DNA of 64,000 nt, from assembly GCA_016271365.2 (NCBI GenBank), contig CM028131.1, positions 282,470,001-282,534,000 on the forward strand, in the 5' to 3' direction. The stretch comes from Neoceratodus forsteri. Its lineage: Eukaryota; Chordata; Ceratodontiformes; Ceratodontidae. Numbering within the stretch: the stretch's first letter is position 1; the number at the start of each line of letters is the position of its first letter. The position numbers were made by a program, and so were the translations under genes. The notes under the pieces were generated by a model, which was given only the letters and a program-made list of their open reading frames with translations, did no database searches and was not told the origin of the DNA. Positions 32,380 to 42,539 of the stretch are shown here, piece after piece.

Positions 32380-32770
32380 TTGGAACATGGAAACTTAAAT
32401 CTTTCTCAAGCTGTTCTGGATATGCTGAAAGGATATAGAAAACCTTCTAGTAAGAAAACCTATTCATCAAAATGGAAAATGTTCTGTATTTGGTGTAATT
32501 CCATGGAGATTCCCCATACTTTAGGGGAAATCCCAATTGTCCTGGAATACCTCATGTACCTCTACTCTCAAGGGCTGAAATATACATCACTGAAAGTTCA
32601 CCTGGCATTAATCTCTGCCTACATTTCTGCTGGGAAAGGTATTTCCATAGCATCCAATCCCATTTTCAAAAAGGTTTTAAAGGTTTGTGCCACTTGAAGC
32701 CACCTATTAAGGAACAAGTTCCAGTATGGGACCTCAACATATTCATTGCTCAGCTCATGAAACCACCTTT
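32380..32770 (+). pseudogene. DIRS tyrosine recombinase, copy D, N-terminal part
   Basis: Frame 32380-32697 reads LNLSQAVLDMLKGYRKPSSK and TYSSKWKMFCIWC, the N-terminal DNA-binding core, up to a frameshift near 32690. The next segment ends IAQLMKPPF at 32770, where copy E begins. The catalytic half continues at 39609 on the far side of copy E. Confidence 0.85.
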
Positions 32771-32940
32771 CAAACAACATGAAGTCTTGCTGTATTCTGA
32801 CAATTGCAGTTAGCTCCAGCACTTGAACTGCCCCGAAGAGTGAAGGGTTAAAATTCTATGCCAGGCATAGAACGTTGGGCTCGAGCTCGGTTGAAAAATT
32901 CTGCCTGCAATACTTTGAAATCAAACAGTCAGATTCTTTG
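32771..32940 (+). repeat. left inverted terminal repeat, copy E
   Basis: Partner of about 39425-39570. Matching strings include AACTGCCC, CTATGCCAGGCATAGA and TACTTTGAAA. Both contain the small palindrome ATGCCAGGCAT. Confidence 0.88.
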
Positions 32941-33299
32941 CTCCGCCTCATTGAACAGTCGCTCCGGAGATTTCTCCTTCTGCTTGGTTCAAAGTCGGTT
33001 AAAGTTGTTGGTTTTAGTCCACTATAAGTTCCGTTTATCGGTTCGAGACTCTGTGGTACTGTAAGTACGTAGGATAGTTATTGTGTGGAAATTGTAAAGC
33101 GTTTTTGATCGGTTCGGCTGATCCGATCCTTTGGAAAGAATCTTTGTGAAAAGATTTAGTGTGTGGTTACAGGTCCGTATTGGTTTTAAAAAAACGTGAA
33201 TTGAACGTTTTTTTCCAACACCCGTAACACGGTGAGAAACCGATAGGGGAGTCTTGCCTGGCGGTTGCCGTATAAAAGGTAAGTTTTGTTAGGTTGGCC

Positions 33300-34910
33300 A
33301 TGTCTGAGAATCCCCAGAAAAAAAACGGGCCCACTGGGTTTCAACACTGCAGTGTGTGTGGGGAGGTCTTTGCTAAGGCCGATCCCGACACCACTTGTGT
33401 TTACTGTCTGGGGTTTGACCACCTCGATTCAGACTGCCAAATTTGCAAAAATTTCCCTAAGTCTATGTTGGATAAAAGGTTGGGTAGACTTAGAGATAAG
33501 GAGGCCGAGAAATCCGCTGACCCGGAAGGCCAGCCCGGTTTGGTTCCTACCGAACCAGGAGGAGTGCCCTCTGACCAGTGCGATACTTCTTCGGGCAAGA
33601 GGAGAGTCAGTCCTGAGGGATCGGTTCCTACAGAGAGAAAGCGCAAGGATGAATTAGCCGGTTCGGATCCAGAACTTCATGTTCTGACTGCCGAAGAGAT
33701 AGCCAGAGCAATTTGGGTTGTTGAATCGCTTCGTCTGGTTCCGACCGATCTGGCACCTTCTGGCAGAGGTTCGGTCAGTTTCCCCGGTTTAGGATTATTC
33801 CCCTGAAGATTTTTACGAACCGGAGTTTGATGAGGAGGGGGACTGTGAAGAGGATGATTATGATGGTGAAAATCTGGATGTGCCTGTGGAACCGGACATC
33901 TCCCCAGACAGACCTTCTGGTGTTTCCCCTCCTAGGCTTTCTGAGTCCCCTCTCCACTTTCTGTTTTACAGAAAAGTGGCTCAGACCCTCCAGCTTCCTT
34001 TTGAGGCTGTGGAAGATCAGGAGGAGCCTGATTTTGTTGAGATGATGGACATCCCAGAGTCTAAGAGACTGTCTAGTCCTCTCCATAAGTCCTTTGGGAA
34101 ATAGACACAAAAAATTCTAAGGTCTCCTAACTCTGTACCTCCTGTTGACAAGAGAATGGACAAGAGGTACACCTTGTCAGGCTCAGATACGGAGTTTCTC
34201 CATCAACAGTGCAACCATGTTGGGGTAGTGCAGGCTGCAGCCTGCGACGAGGCAAGCATTCCCTTGGCTTCACACTCCCCAGAAAAAGACTCCAGGAAGA
34301 TAGACGCCATCGCGAAGAAGCAGTACATGGCATCATCTTTGGGACTCAGGCAGGCTAACTATATGGCCTATACAGCCAGGTACCAGAAGTCCAGGTGGGA
34401 CACTGTACTGGCACTGGCTAAACAGGCTTCCCCCCCAGCTAGCCAAGGAGCTGAAGGGGGTGGCTGCTGATGGGATCGAGGCATCAAAGGTGTAATTTCA
34501 TGCTGCTGTAGACTCCAGTGATGTGTCATCAAGAGTCATGGCTACATCTGTGGCTCTTCGGAGAATGGCTTGGCTCAGATGTACTAGCCTTTTGCAGGAT
34601 ACCCAGGCTAAGGCCATGGATTTCCCTGTGGTGGGTAATTCTCTGTTTGGGGAGCGGACAGAGGATTACATGAAGAAAATGGATGAGTACAGGACCACTT
34701 GCAGGAGTGCCCAGGCCAAGGGGAGGCAGGCAACTCCACAAAGGCAGCAAGCTAGGGGCAGGGGCAGGCCTTTTCACAGGCCTTTCTACCAAGCGTAAGC
34801 CTCTTCTTCCTTGTCTCAGAGGGGGTTCTTCAGAGGGAGAGGCAGAAGGGTAATGAGCAGGGCTGCATCCACCCCTCAGCCTAAGGCTCCTGCCAAGCAG
34901 ACACCCTGAT
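33300..34910 (+). pseudogene. gag: DIRS gag, copy E
   Basis: The ATG at 33300 begins MSENPQKKNGPTGFQHC. The Cys/His module is intact (SVCGEVFAKADPDTTCVYC, then DCQICKNF), followed by LDKRLGRLRDKEAEKSAD and the AEEIARAIWVVESL helix. A frameshift near 33790 moves to a frame with an acidic linker and DFVEMMDIPES, an in-frame TAG at about 34102, then VVQAAACDEASIPLASHSPE. Another shift near 34430 leads to ALRRMAWLRCTSLLQDTQ and an Arg/Gly-rich tail with a TAA at about 34796. The reading ends at 34910. It is the best copy for defining the full Gag layout, despite two stops and two frameshifts. Confidence 0.82.
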
Positions 34911-36043
34911 GTGTCAGCCTGGGTTGACTCTCCCATTCCTGTAGGAGGCAGGCTGGCTTACTTTGTCCAGGACTGGATGTGTGTTACCTCAGACAAGTGG
35001 GTCCTGGAGGTTGTAAGCCAGGGGCTGGTTCTCCGTTTCAAAAAATTTCCGAAACTGAGACCCAGATCCTTTCCACCTGCAAATACATTAGAAACCCTTG
35101 CTCTAGAGGCAGAGGTTGCCTCTCTACTGGACTTAAGAGCCATAGAGAGAGTTCCTACCCCATACAGGGGCAAAGGTCTGTACTCCAGGTACTTCCTTAC
35201 CCCAAAAAAGACAGGGGAGTGGCGACCCATCCTAGATCTAAGATACCTAAACAAGCACCTGCTAAAGCAAAAATTCAGAACGGTGACTCTGGGAACAATT
35301 CTTCCCTCTCTGAGGCCAGGAGACTGGCTAGCCTCCCTGTACCTCAAAGATGACTATTTTCACATTCCTATCAGGTGCTCCCACAGAAAGTAGCTCCGGT
35401 TCGGATTGCCCTCAGGCCATTACCAGTTCAGAGCAATGCCCTTTGGCCTAACTTCAGCTCCAAGGGTGCTTACAAAGTGCCTAGAAGTAGTGGTGGCCTT
35501 TTTAAGAAGGAAAAGGATTTCTATCTTTCCATACCTGGACGATTGGCTCCTCGTGGGCCAGTCCCCAGACCAATTCAAGTCAGATCTGCAGGTTACCCAG
35601 CAAGTTCTCACTTCCCTGGGGTTCCTTCTCAATCTTCCCAAGTCAATTCTCGAGCCAGTACAGCTCCTCACTTTTATAGGAGCAGAGCTGGACACGCTCA
35701 AGGCAAGAGCTTTCCTTCTTCTGGAAAGGGCAAAAGCCATCTCTCAGCTGGCCTCTTCCTTCCTCCCTCTGGTTTCTCGACCAACAAGGCATTTTCTTCA
35801 GCTTTTGGGCCACATGGCAGCTTCCACGGCAGTGGTCCAAGGGACCAGGTTTCAGATAAGGGACATTCAGTTCCATCTGAGGACCTTTTGGTCTCAAAGG
35901 AAAGATTCTCTTACCAAGCTAGTTCCTCTTACTCAGACCTTAATTCAGGCCCTTCAACGGTGACAGGACCTGGACAGTCTGAGGCAAGGTGTTCCATTTG
36001 TCAGTCAGATGCACTCTGGTTCTTACCACAAATGCTTCCCTTT
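34911..36043 (+). pseudogene. DIRS RT and start of RNase H, copy E
   Basis: One reading frame carries PVGGRLAYFVQDW, DKWVLEVVSQGL, TGEWRPILDLRYLNKHL, MPFGLTSAPRVL and the catalytic YLDDWLLVG. It is interrupted only by two substitutions to stop: TAG at about 35391 (Tyr in relatives) and TGA at about 35961 (Trp in relatives). It ends at TTNASLL, again with Asn in place of the first RNase H Asp, where a LINE-derived insertion begins. The rest of RNase H resumes at 37223. Confidence 0.85.
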
Positions 36044-36443
36044 TAGAAGACTTGGTTTGCTGGCCAAGGCACCTAGCTTCACCTGAGCTCTTTCCTTCTA
36101 AGACTGCTTGAAAGGCAGAGTAGAGAACCTTACCAGAGCAAGGGAAAAGGATTAAGACTTCTTTTGGCTAAGCAGATTTACTGTGTGGTGTTGTTTTTAT
36201 TTTTTACTCACAGGGATTGCTACTGTTTGTTGCTAACATTTCACTGCTTTATTTTTCTCTGTAGCAAAGTGTTTCTTACAGCATATATCTTCTCTGAAAT
36301 TATTACAGGTGGTGCTTTACAGGTTTTACAGTTTTATCTAGCATTAGGATAAGCTTTCAGGGTTACTGCATTTGTTGTTGACTGATTGTTTCTGCTCTTA
36401 CCTCCTTTTTCTTTCGTCCGTGGTTCTTCTTTTTCGGGAGGAG
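36044..36443. other. unassigned leader of the LINE-derived insertion
   Basis: About 400 bp, T-rich, between the broken RNase H frame and the LINE-like sequence. It is not part of copy E by comparison with copies A and G2. No frame or known repeat was recognised; it might be a LINE 5' untranslated region. Confidence 0.4.
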
Positions 36444-37222
36444 AAGGAGATGCACTGGGGCGAAATGGGAACTGGAGAGGGGAGTTGCTAGCAGTCACAA
36501 AGGAAGAAAGAGACTTGGGCATCATCATCACTGATGACCTGAAATCATCCAAGCAGACCTCTAAAGCAGTAGGTAAGGCTAGGGGGGTGTTAGGTGTATT
36601 AGTAGGGGTATCACAAGTCGTAAGAGGGAGGTAATAATCCCTCTTACAAGACACTGGTTAGGCCCCATCTGGAGTACTGCGTGCAGTATTGGAGGCCACA
36701 CCTTCACAAGGACATTAGCCAAATTGAGGCAGTCCAGAGAAGGGCAACCAAAATGGTGCAGGGACTGCATCAGAAGACATATGAGGACAGATTAACAGAG
36801 CTCAATATGTATACCCTTGAGCAAAGGAGGGAGAGAGGTGATATGATCGAGGCATTCAAACACCTTAAGGGCATTAACAAGGTGAAAGAGTCTAACATGT
36901 TTAAATATAAGAAAAATAGGACAAGAGGACACAGCATGAGATTAGAGGGGGGCCGATTAAGTGGGAATGTGAGGAAGTTCTTTTTCACAGAAAGGGTGGT
37001 GGATGCATGGAATGGCCTACCTCAAGAAGTGGTGGCTATGAATACAGTGTAGGGCTTCAAACAGGCATGGGATAGGCATAAGGAGCAATGCAAATGAGTA
37101 TGAATAGATAGGCCACTGACAGAGCAAAGGCCGATGGCACATTTATAAGGTAGAAAAAGAAATGGGCAGACTGGATGGGCCTTGCGGTCCTTATCTGCCG
37201 TCAACTTCTATGTTTCTATGTT
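36444..37222 (+). mobile_element. chimeric L2/CR1-like LINE fragment
   Basis: The first 40 bp (36444-36483) are identical or nearly so to 42465-42504 in the 5' part of the L2 LINE. From about 36484 the sequence aligns with the CR1 copy at 49980-50662 through the RT C-terminus and the 3' tail (CTTATCTGCCGTCAACTTCT, then TATGTTTCTATG). Frame 36681-37052 includes EAVQRRATKMVQGLHQKTYE and WNGLPQEVVAMNTV, typical of the CR1 C-terminus. The RT catalytic core is missing. Confidence 0.75.
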
Positions 37223-37990
37223 TTGGGGTGGGGAGCCCATCTGGGGGCTCTCATGGCCCAGGGACTGTGGTCCCCTCAGGAATCCCTTCTTCATATCAAC
37301 CTCCTGGAGCTCAGGGCAGTACTTCTTGCGATTCAAGCTTTCTCTCAGTCAGTACAGAACAAGGTGGTTCAGGTCAGGACAGACAACACTACCACCATGT
37401 GGTACATCAAAAAGCAGGGAGGCACTTGGTCCCTGGCCTTGTGCACAGAGGCCATGAAAATTTGGTCCCTGGCTTATTCTCTACAGACGTCTCTGGTAGC
37501 AGTCCACCTCCCAGGAAAGGACAATTTGCGAGCAGATGCATTGAGCAGGATTTCCCACGGCCATCACGAATGGTCTCTGGATCCTTTGGTGTTGAAAGTG
37601 ATTTTCTCAAGGTAGGGCACTCCAGAGATAGTCTTTGCAGTCCAAGGCAATCACCAACTTCCTCTGTTTTGTTGCAGACCCCCAATCTTGGGCTCAGTCC
37701 CTCTGGATGCTCTGATTTTGAAATGGGAAGGGAAATTTCTTTATGCCTTCCCTCCTTTCCCTCTACTGATCAAGGTTCTAGTCAAGGTAAGGTCACAACC
37801 TTGCAAAGTGATTCTGATTGCTCCAGACTGGGCCAGGCAGCCTTAGTACCGCCTGTTGCTGTCCCTAGCAGTCCATCTTCCCCTGTCTCTTCTCAGGAAT
37901 CACAACCTGTTAACCTCCTCTCAGGGGAGGATTTGGTACCCCAGTCTTCGGTCACTCAATCTCAAGGCATGGCTCTTGAAGAGTTAGAGT
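37223..37990 (+). pseudogene. DIRS RNase H and linker, copy E
   Basis: RNase H resumes with LGWGAHLGA and LLELRAVLLAI, VRTDNTTTMWYI and RADALSR in the frame ending at 37615. A frameshift near 37600 leads to the linker text shared with other copies (PLDALILKWEGKFLYAFPPF-like) up to the recombinase overlap near 37985. The alternative frame 37162-38067 is open throughout and joins the recombinase. Catalytic Glu and the second and third Asp are present; the first Asp is lost upstream. Confidence 0.78.
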
Positions 37991-39026
37991 ATGCAGACTT
38001 GCATCTGTCCCAAGGGGTTCTGGATACTCTCAAAGCTTCTCGAAAGCCTGCCACCAGAAAAACTTAAAACTCCAAATGGAAAAGATTCAGCATTTGGTGT
38101 TCCAAGAAGCATATATCCCCAGACACTGCTGAGTTGTCTACAGTTCTGAATTATATGGTTCATCTTAATGGCCTTGGCCTCAAACCAGCTACTCTCAGAG
38201 TTCATTTGTCAGGTGTTTCTGCTTTCCTGTCAGTGGGGAAGTCTTCCTCTCTGTCGTCTCACCTTGTATTCTGTAAATTCTTCAAAGGATTGCTTCATAC
38301 CAATCCCCCTTTTAGGGATCCTGCTCCTGCCTGGGATTTGAATATTTGCATTGCTCAGTTTATGCAACCCCCCTTTGAGCCTATGTCCTCCGAAGAGTTC
38401 AAGTACTTGACTTGGAAAACTGTGTTTTTGGTTGCTGTTACTTCTGCCAGACATATCAGTGAATTGCAAGCCCTGTCAGTTGAGCCTGACTTCATTTCAT
38501 TCCATAGAGATAAGGTGGTCCTTTGAACCAATAGAAGGTTCTTACCCAAAGTGGTTTCTGATTTCCACTTAAACCAATCTGTGTCTCTTCCTGTGTTCTT
38601 CACTGATCATACCTCCTCGAGAGAGCGGAGGCTACACAGTTTAGATGTTAAAAGGGCCCTTAGTTACTACATAGAACGTACAAAGGGTCACAGGTTTGAC
38701 TCCCTCCAGTTGTTCCTCACTTATGGAGAAGTAGGTAAGAGCAAACCTGCCACCAAGAGAACCATTGCCAGGTGGATTGTGTCCTGTATCCAATTCTGCT
38801 ATGAGAAATTGGAGAAAATTTCACCCTCAGGCCTGAGGGCTCATTCCACTAGAGGTACAGCTGCATCTCTGGCTGTGGCCAGGGATATTCCTTTGTTAGA
38901 AATTTGCCAAGCAGCCACCTGAAAAACAGTTTGTACCTTCACCAAGCATTACTCTCTGGATATCCAGGTTAGGAGTGATGCTAGGTTTGGCCCAGGAGTA
39001 CTTCAGAGCCTATTCCCTAAGTAGGT
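37985..39026 (+). pseudogene. DIRS tyrosine recombinase, copy E
   Basis: Full-length recombinase interrupted by three substitutions to stop and otherwise nearly collinear with copy A: TAA at about 38066 (Tyr in A), TGA near 38525 (Arg in A) and TGA near 38921 (Trp in A). The catalytic Arg region reads TSARHISEL, so the Arg pair is reduced to one Arg. HSTRGTAAS is intact, and KHYSLD with the nucleophile Tyr is intact. The catalytic Trp is lost at the last stop. Inactive as read. Confidence 0.85.
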
Positions 39027-39059
39027 TCTGTGCCTCCTCCTTGGAGGTACTGCTTGGTA

Positions 39060-39165
39060 GTCTGCAGTTGTCAGAATATTGCAAGACCATGTTGTTTGAA
39101 GAAAAAATTACTCACCTTAGTAATTGTGTTTCTTCTAATGGAGTCTTGCTGTATTCTGACCTGCC
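39060..39165 (+). repeat. internal complementary region, copy E
   Basis: CATGTTGTTTGAAGAAAAAA joins the complement of the left end (CAAACAACATG) to the complement of the right end. The second part runs to about 39165 (GAGTCTTGCTGTATTCTGAC). Confidence 0.88.
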
Positions 39166-39424
39166 TCCCCTCTCAGAACCTGTTTTGGGAAGTGGGTGGG
39201 CAGTTGCAGTGCTGCACCCCAGGGGTGTCTTCAGCCCACTTTCTGTTGTATTGGGTGCTTCGTATTTGATTAGTTAGGAGTTTTTTATGCCTTTGCTTGA
39301 TTTTTGGTTTTTGGGTTTCCTGACTTGAGTATTTTAGGAATCTAAAGTCTTTGTTGCCAGTTGGCTAGTTGGAAGTTTACAATTTCCACATTATATAGTC
39401 AGTGAGTTTTAGCTCATAAGAATC

Positions 39425-39608
39425 TGACGGTTTGGTTTCAAAGTATTACAGAGGTTTTCAACCGAACTCGAGACCAACTCTATGCCTGGCATAGAGTTTT
39501 AACCCTTCACTCTCCAGGGCAGTTCAAGTGCTGGAGCTAACTGCAATTGTCAGAATACAGCAAGACTCCATTAGAAGAAACACAATTACTAAGGTGAGTA
39601 ATTTTTTC
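39425..39608 (-). repeat. right inverted terminal repeat, copy E
   Basis: Inverted partner of 32771-32940 plus the right extension ending AGTAATTTTTTC. Confidence 0.88.
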
Positions 39609-40262
39609 TTTGAGCTTATGTCCTCTGTACATTTAAAAAATGTTACATGGAAAACTGTGTTTCTGGTTGCAATTACTTCAGCTAGAAGAATCCGTGAACT
39701 ACAAGCCTTATGTGTTGAGAAGGACTATTTTTCCTTCCATAATAACAAGATGGTGCTGAGAACAAATAAGGAGATTTCTTCCCAAGGTGGTTTCTGATTT
39801 TCACTTAAACCAATCCATTACACTACTAGTATTCTTCACTGAACGAACTAGGTAAGGTGTACGCAGACCTCCATAGTCTAGATGTCAAAAGAGCATTGTT
39901 ACTGTATAAGCCATACCAGGGCTCATAGACATGACAAGCAACAGCTGTTTCTGACTGATAGGGTTGTAGGTAAAGGCACCCCAGCTTCTAAGAGGTCAGT
40001 CTCCCACTGTATAGTCCAGTGCATTCAGTTTTTCTGCTCAGAAGTTGGCAAGAAACCCTCAGCAGGCCTGAGGGCTCATTTAACTTAGGGCACAGCTGCT
40101 ACTATAGCAGCATACAGGGATATTCCACTAGTGGAAATTTGTAAAGCAGCTACCTGGAGAACAGTACGCACATTTACTAAACACTACAGTCTGGACACAC
40201 AGTCCAGAAGTGATGCCAGGTTTGTCACAGCAGTTCTGCAGATCGTCTTTCCTAAGTAGGTT
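39609..40262 (+). pseudogene. DIRS tyrosine recombinase, copy D, catalytic part
   Basis: Resumes the recombinase of copy D exactly where 32770 stopped: the frame goes from KPPF to ELMSS, as in copy A (PPFEPLSS). It carries NVTWKTVFLVAITSARRI (catalytic Arg), HNNKMVLRTN, then, after frameshifts near 39780 and 39900, a decayed HSTRG counterpart (AHLT) near 40075, AATWRTV and KHYSLDTQSR with the nucleophile Tyr. HxxR is damaged, so this recombinase is inactive. Confidence 0.85.
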
Positions 40263-40294
40263 CTCTGCCCACCTCAAAAGGTACTGCTTTGAAG

Positions 40295-40401
40295 TCTGCA
40301 GAGAGTTAGGAATATAGAAAAATACCTGGGGTTAGAAGAAAAAATTACTCACCTTAGTAATCTTGTTTCTTCCAAGGTATTCTTCTATATTCATAACTCC
40401 C
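40295..40401 (+). repeat. internal complementary region, copy D
   Basis: The first part (AGAGAGTTAGGAATATAG, AATACCTGGGGTT) is the complement of copy D's left end; the second (AGAAAAAATTACTCACC onward to TATTCATAACTC) is the complement of its right end. Confidence 0.87.
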
Positions 40402-40667
40402 CCTTTCCTTCCAGAATAGAGCCTCTGCACTCCTGATCGAGTTTTATCATTGAAAGTCCCAAACACTGGCATATGTTTTCTAACCCTAGTGGGAAATATT
40501 TCATTCCCTTCTTTTTCCAGGTGACTCTGGCATTCGGGGGTTGGGGTTAGGATTTTAATAATATTAAGGATGTTTCATGCTGTCACGGACAGTTTAAGTT
40601 GTCTTGCATTAGATAAGTATATTTAGATAAGTCTTCGTATAGGTTGCCTTGTAGGCTTCTTAGAAAT

Positions 40668-40863
40668 CTGATATGTTGATGGAACATTGCAGCAGATAAG
40701 GTCAGCAGTTTGAATATGTGAAACAAGCCAATGATATTTCTATCATTTGCATATAGTTCCATTTTCTCTGGCAGCTCTGCTTAGGCGGCTGACTGCAGAG
40801 AGTTATGAATATAGGAGAATACCTTGGAAGAAACAAGATTACTAAGTGAGTAATTTTTTCTTC
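40668..40863 (-). repeat. right inverted terminal repeat, copy D
   Basis: Inverted partner of 26193-26362, followed by the right extension ending TAATTTTTTCTTC. Confidence 0.85.
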
Positions 40864-41400
40864 ACCTGTGACCCTTCATACCTCTTTGGTCACCAGACCG
40901 AGGCATATATGAAGATGATTGATTAGTACAAGGTAGCTTAAAGAAGTGCAGCTGCCAAAAGGAAAGCAGCTACCTCACAGAAACAGCAGAACAGAGCATG
41001 GAGAGCAAGGCCCCACTACAGGCCTTTCTTCCAAAGTCAAGCCCTTCCAGCCTGTCAACCCCAGAGGGGCTATTTCAGGGGCAGGGGTAGAAGGGGTACT
41101 AGTAGGGCTGGACTCAGTCCTCAGCCGACCCCGCAAGTGAAGCAGACCCCCTGAAGAGTATGTCAGGGTCGCCTCCCCTCTCACCTTAGGGGGCAGGCTC
41201 GCGCACTACCTCCAGGTCTTGCAATCAATAACTACAGACAAGTAGGTCCTAGAGGAAGTGGGCCAAGGCCTTACTCTCAGCTTCAAATCTTTGCCCAAGC
41301 TGAAGACAAGAGCCTTCAGTTCCCTCTTTCCATCAGAAGCCTAACTGCTGGAGGAGAAGGTAAGAAAGCTGTTGCAAGACAAGGCAGTAGAACCTGTACT
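40864..41400 (+). pseudogene. DIRS gag tail and start of RT, copy C
   Basis: Continues the Gag of copy C interrupted at 26192: YLFGHQTEAYMKMI, matching SLFGEQTENYMKKM in copy A, followed by an Arg/Gly-rich tail (RGYFRGRGRRGTSRA) ending near 41152. RT then begins with GGRLAHYLQVLQSITTDK, a stop, and VGQGLTLSFKSLPKLKTRAF, up to KAVEPV. At about 41400 the frame is cut by the L2 LINE and resumes at 45546. Several stops are present. Confidence 0.8.
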
Positions 41401-42539
41401 CATACTTGTATCTGTGCATTTGGAGTGGCAGGTTTGTTGTTGGGAAGGGGGGGGGTATTAACTTCTTGGATTTGGTCGACACCATGACTAAGAGCAGTGA
41501 TTGTAGGTTAGGTCGGCCCGGCTTTGGGGTAGGCGTCCAGCCCGGGAGCTGCCTGTGGGGTAGAGGGCACTGACCGGGTGGGTAAACACTTCCCTGTGGC
41601 CACTGTGGCTCCCCAGCTTGTTTGGGTAGCACCTGTGGGCTAAGTGGGGAGTTCTTCTGGCTGTGGACACTTATCCTGGAGCTGTGCTTGGACCTGGCTA
41701 TATTTACATCATTTGCAGCTCTCTTGCTGGTGTCATTTAAGAGGACTTTTTTGAGAACTCCAAGGGCTAAGTATCTCTGCTTCTCCTTTGTTTGAACTCT
41801 GGCAGGTACTGTAATTTCAGTTCTTTATACTGGGAGGCAGTGAGAGGGCCTCTTTTTTTTAAAATCAATAACTATGGTGAAGATGTAAGTGTGGCTGTGA
41901 GTGGGCCACATTGTGGACTCATGTTGGAACAGGTGGTACGGTGAGAGCTACTCCTCTTCATTTCAAAACTCTTTAAACAGACTTTAAAACTTTATGAACT
42001 AACATTTGAAAGAAGATATTCAATGTTCAATGCAATGTACTGGATAATAATTTAAGGATCTACAGCACTGTTGCCGTTTGGTAGATTGTGTTTTTGATTT
42101 TTTGATGTTTGTTTCTTTTGGGGGTAGTGTTAGTGTTAAGTAGTGTGATTTGAAGTTTTATTTACATTGGGGGAGTTGGGGTTGCTGCATTGTGGGTGGT
42201 GTGGGTTTAAATTGTTTATATTAATTTAGTTTAAGGGGTAGTTTTTAATTGTTATTTGTGAAAAATGAGTCTGGGACCAGGAATTATAAGACTCAGTTAC
42301 TCAGGGGGCTAGCTCCGTGACCTCCGTCCCTTTGAGCTCCCTGTACTTCCAGCTGCGGTCTATAGGAGGTGCAGAGCCTTGGGAATAGCTCGGATGTGGG
42401 GGACTGGGGGTGGTGGTGGTACCCGAGTTGCTGCTGGGGTGTCTGAGATTTGGGTGGTGGGGCCAAGGAGATGCACTGGGGCGAAATGGGAACTGGAGAG
42501 GGGGTTGCCATGTTTAGTTTCTATACCCAAGGATTCCAT

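Larger units (their letters stand above)
32771..39608 (+). mobile_element. DIRS-type retrotransposon, copy E
   Basis: Starts CAAACAACATGAAGTCTTGC at 32771 and ends TTTTTTC at 39608, with TTT on both outer sides. Left repeat 32771-32940 is matched in reverse complement at about 39425-39570. An ICR lies at about 39060-39165. Its own sequence is about 5.66 kb once the 1.18-kb insertion at 36044-37222 is set aside. It belongs to the same end-sequence group as A and G. It is inserted in the recombinase gene of copy D. Confidence 0.9.
26193..40863 (+). mobile_element. DIRS-type retrotransposon, copy D
   Basis: The left end starts AACCCTAGGTATTCTTC at 26193; the right end is at 40863. The left repeat (26193-26362) is matched in reverse complement at about 40668-40860, for example AGCAGAGCTGCC at the left against GGCAGCTCTGCT at the right. 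An internal complementary region lies at 40295-40401. Its own sequence is split by a tRNA-headed retroposon, a LINE and copy E. Without these it would be near 5.7 kb. It belongs to a different end-sequence subfamily from A, E and G. Inserted in gag of copy C. Confidence 0.88.

Noticed and set aside
34079..39026. APOBEC-like or RIP-like hypermutation in copy E
   Set aside because: The stop-making changes are of mixed type (T to A, C to G, G to A), so no single directional mutation process is indicated.
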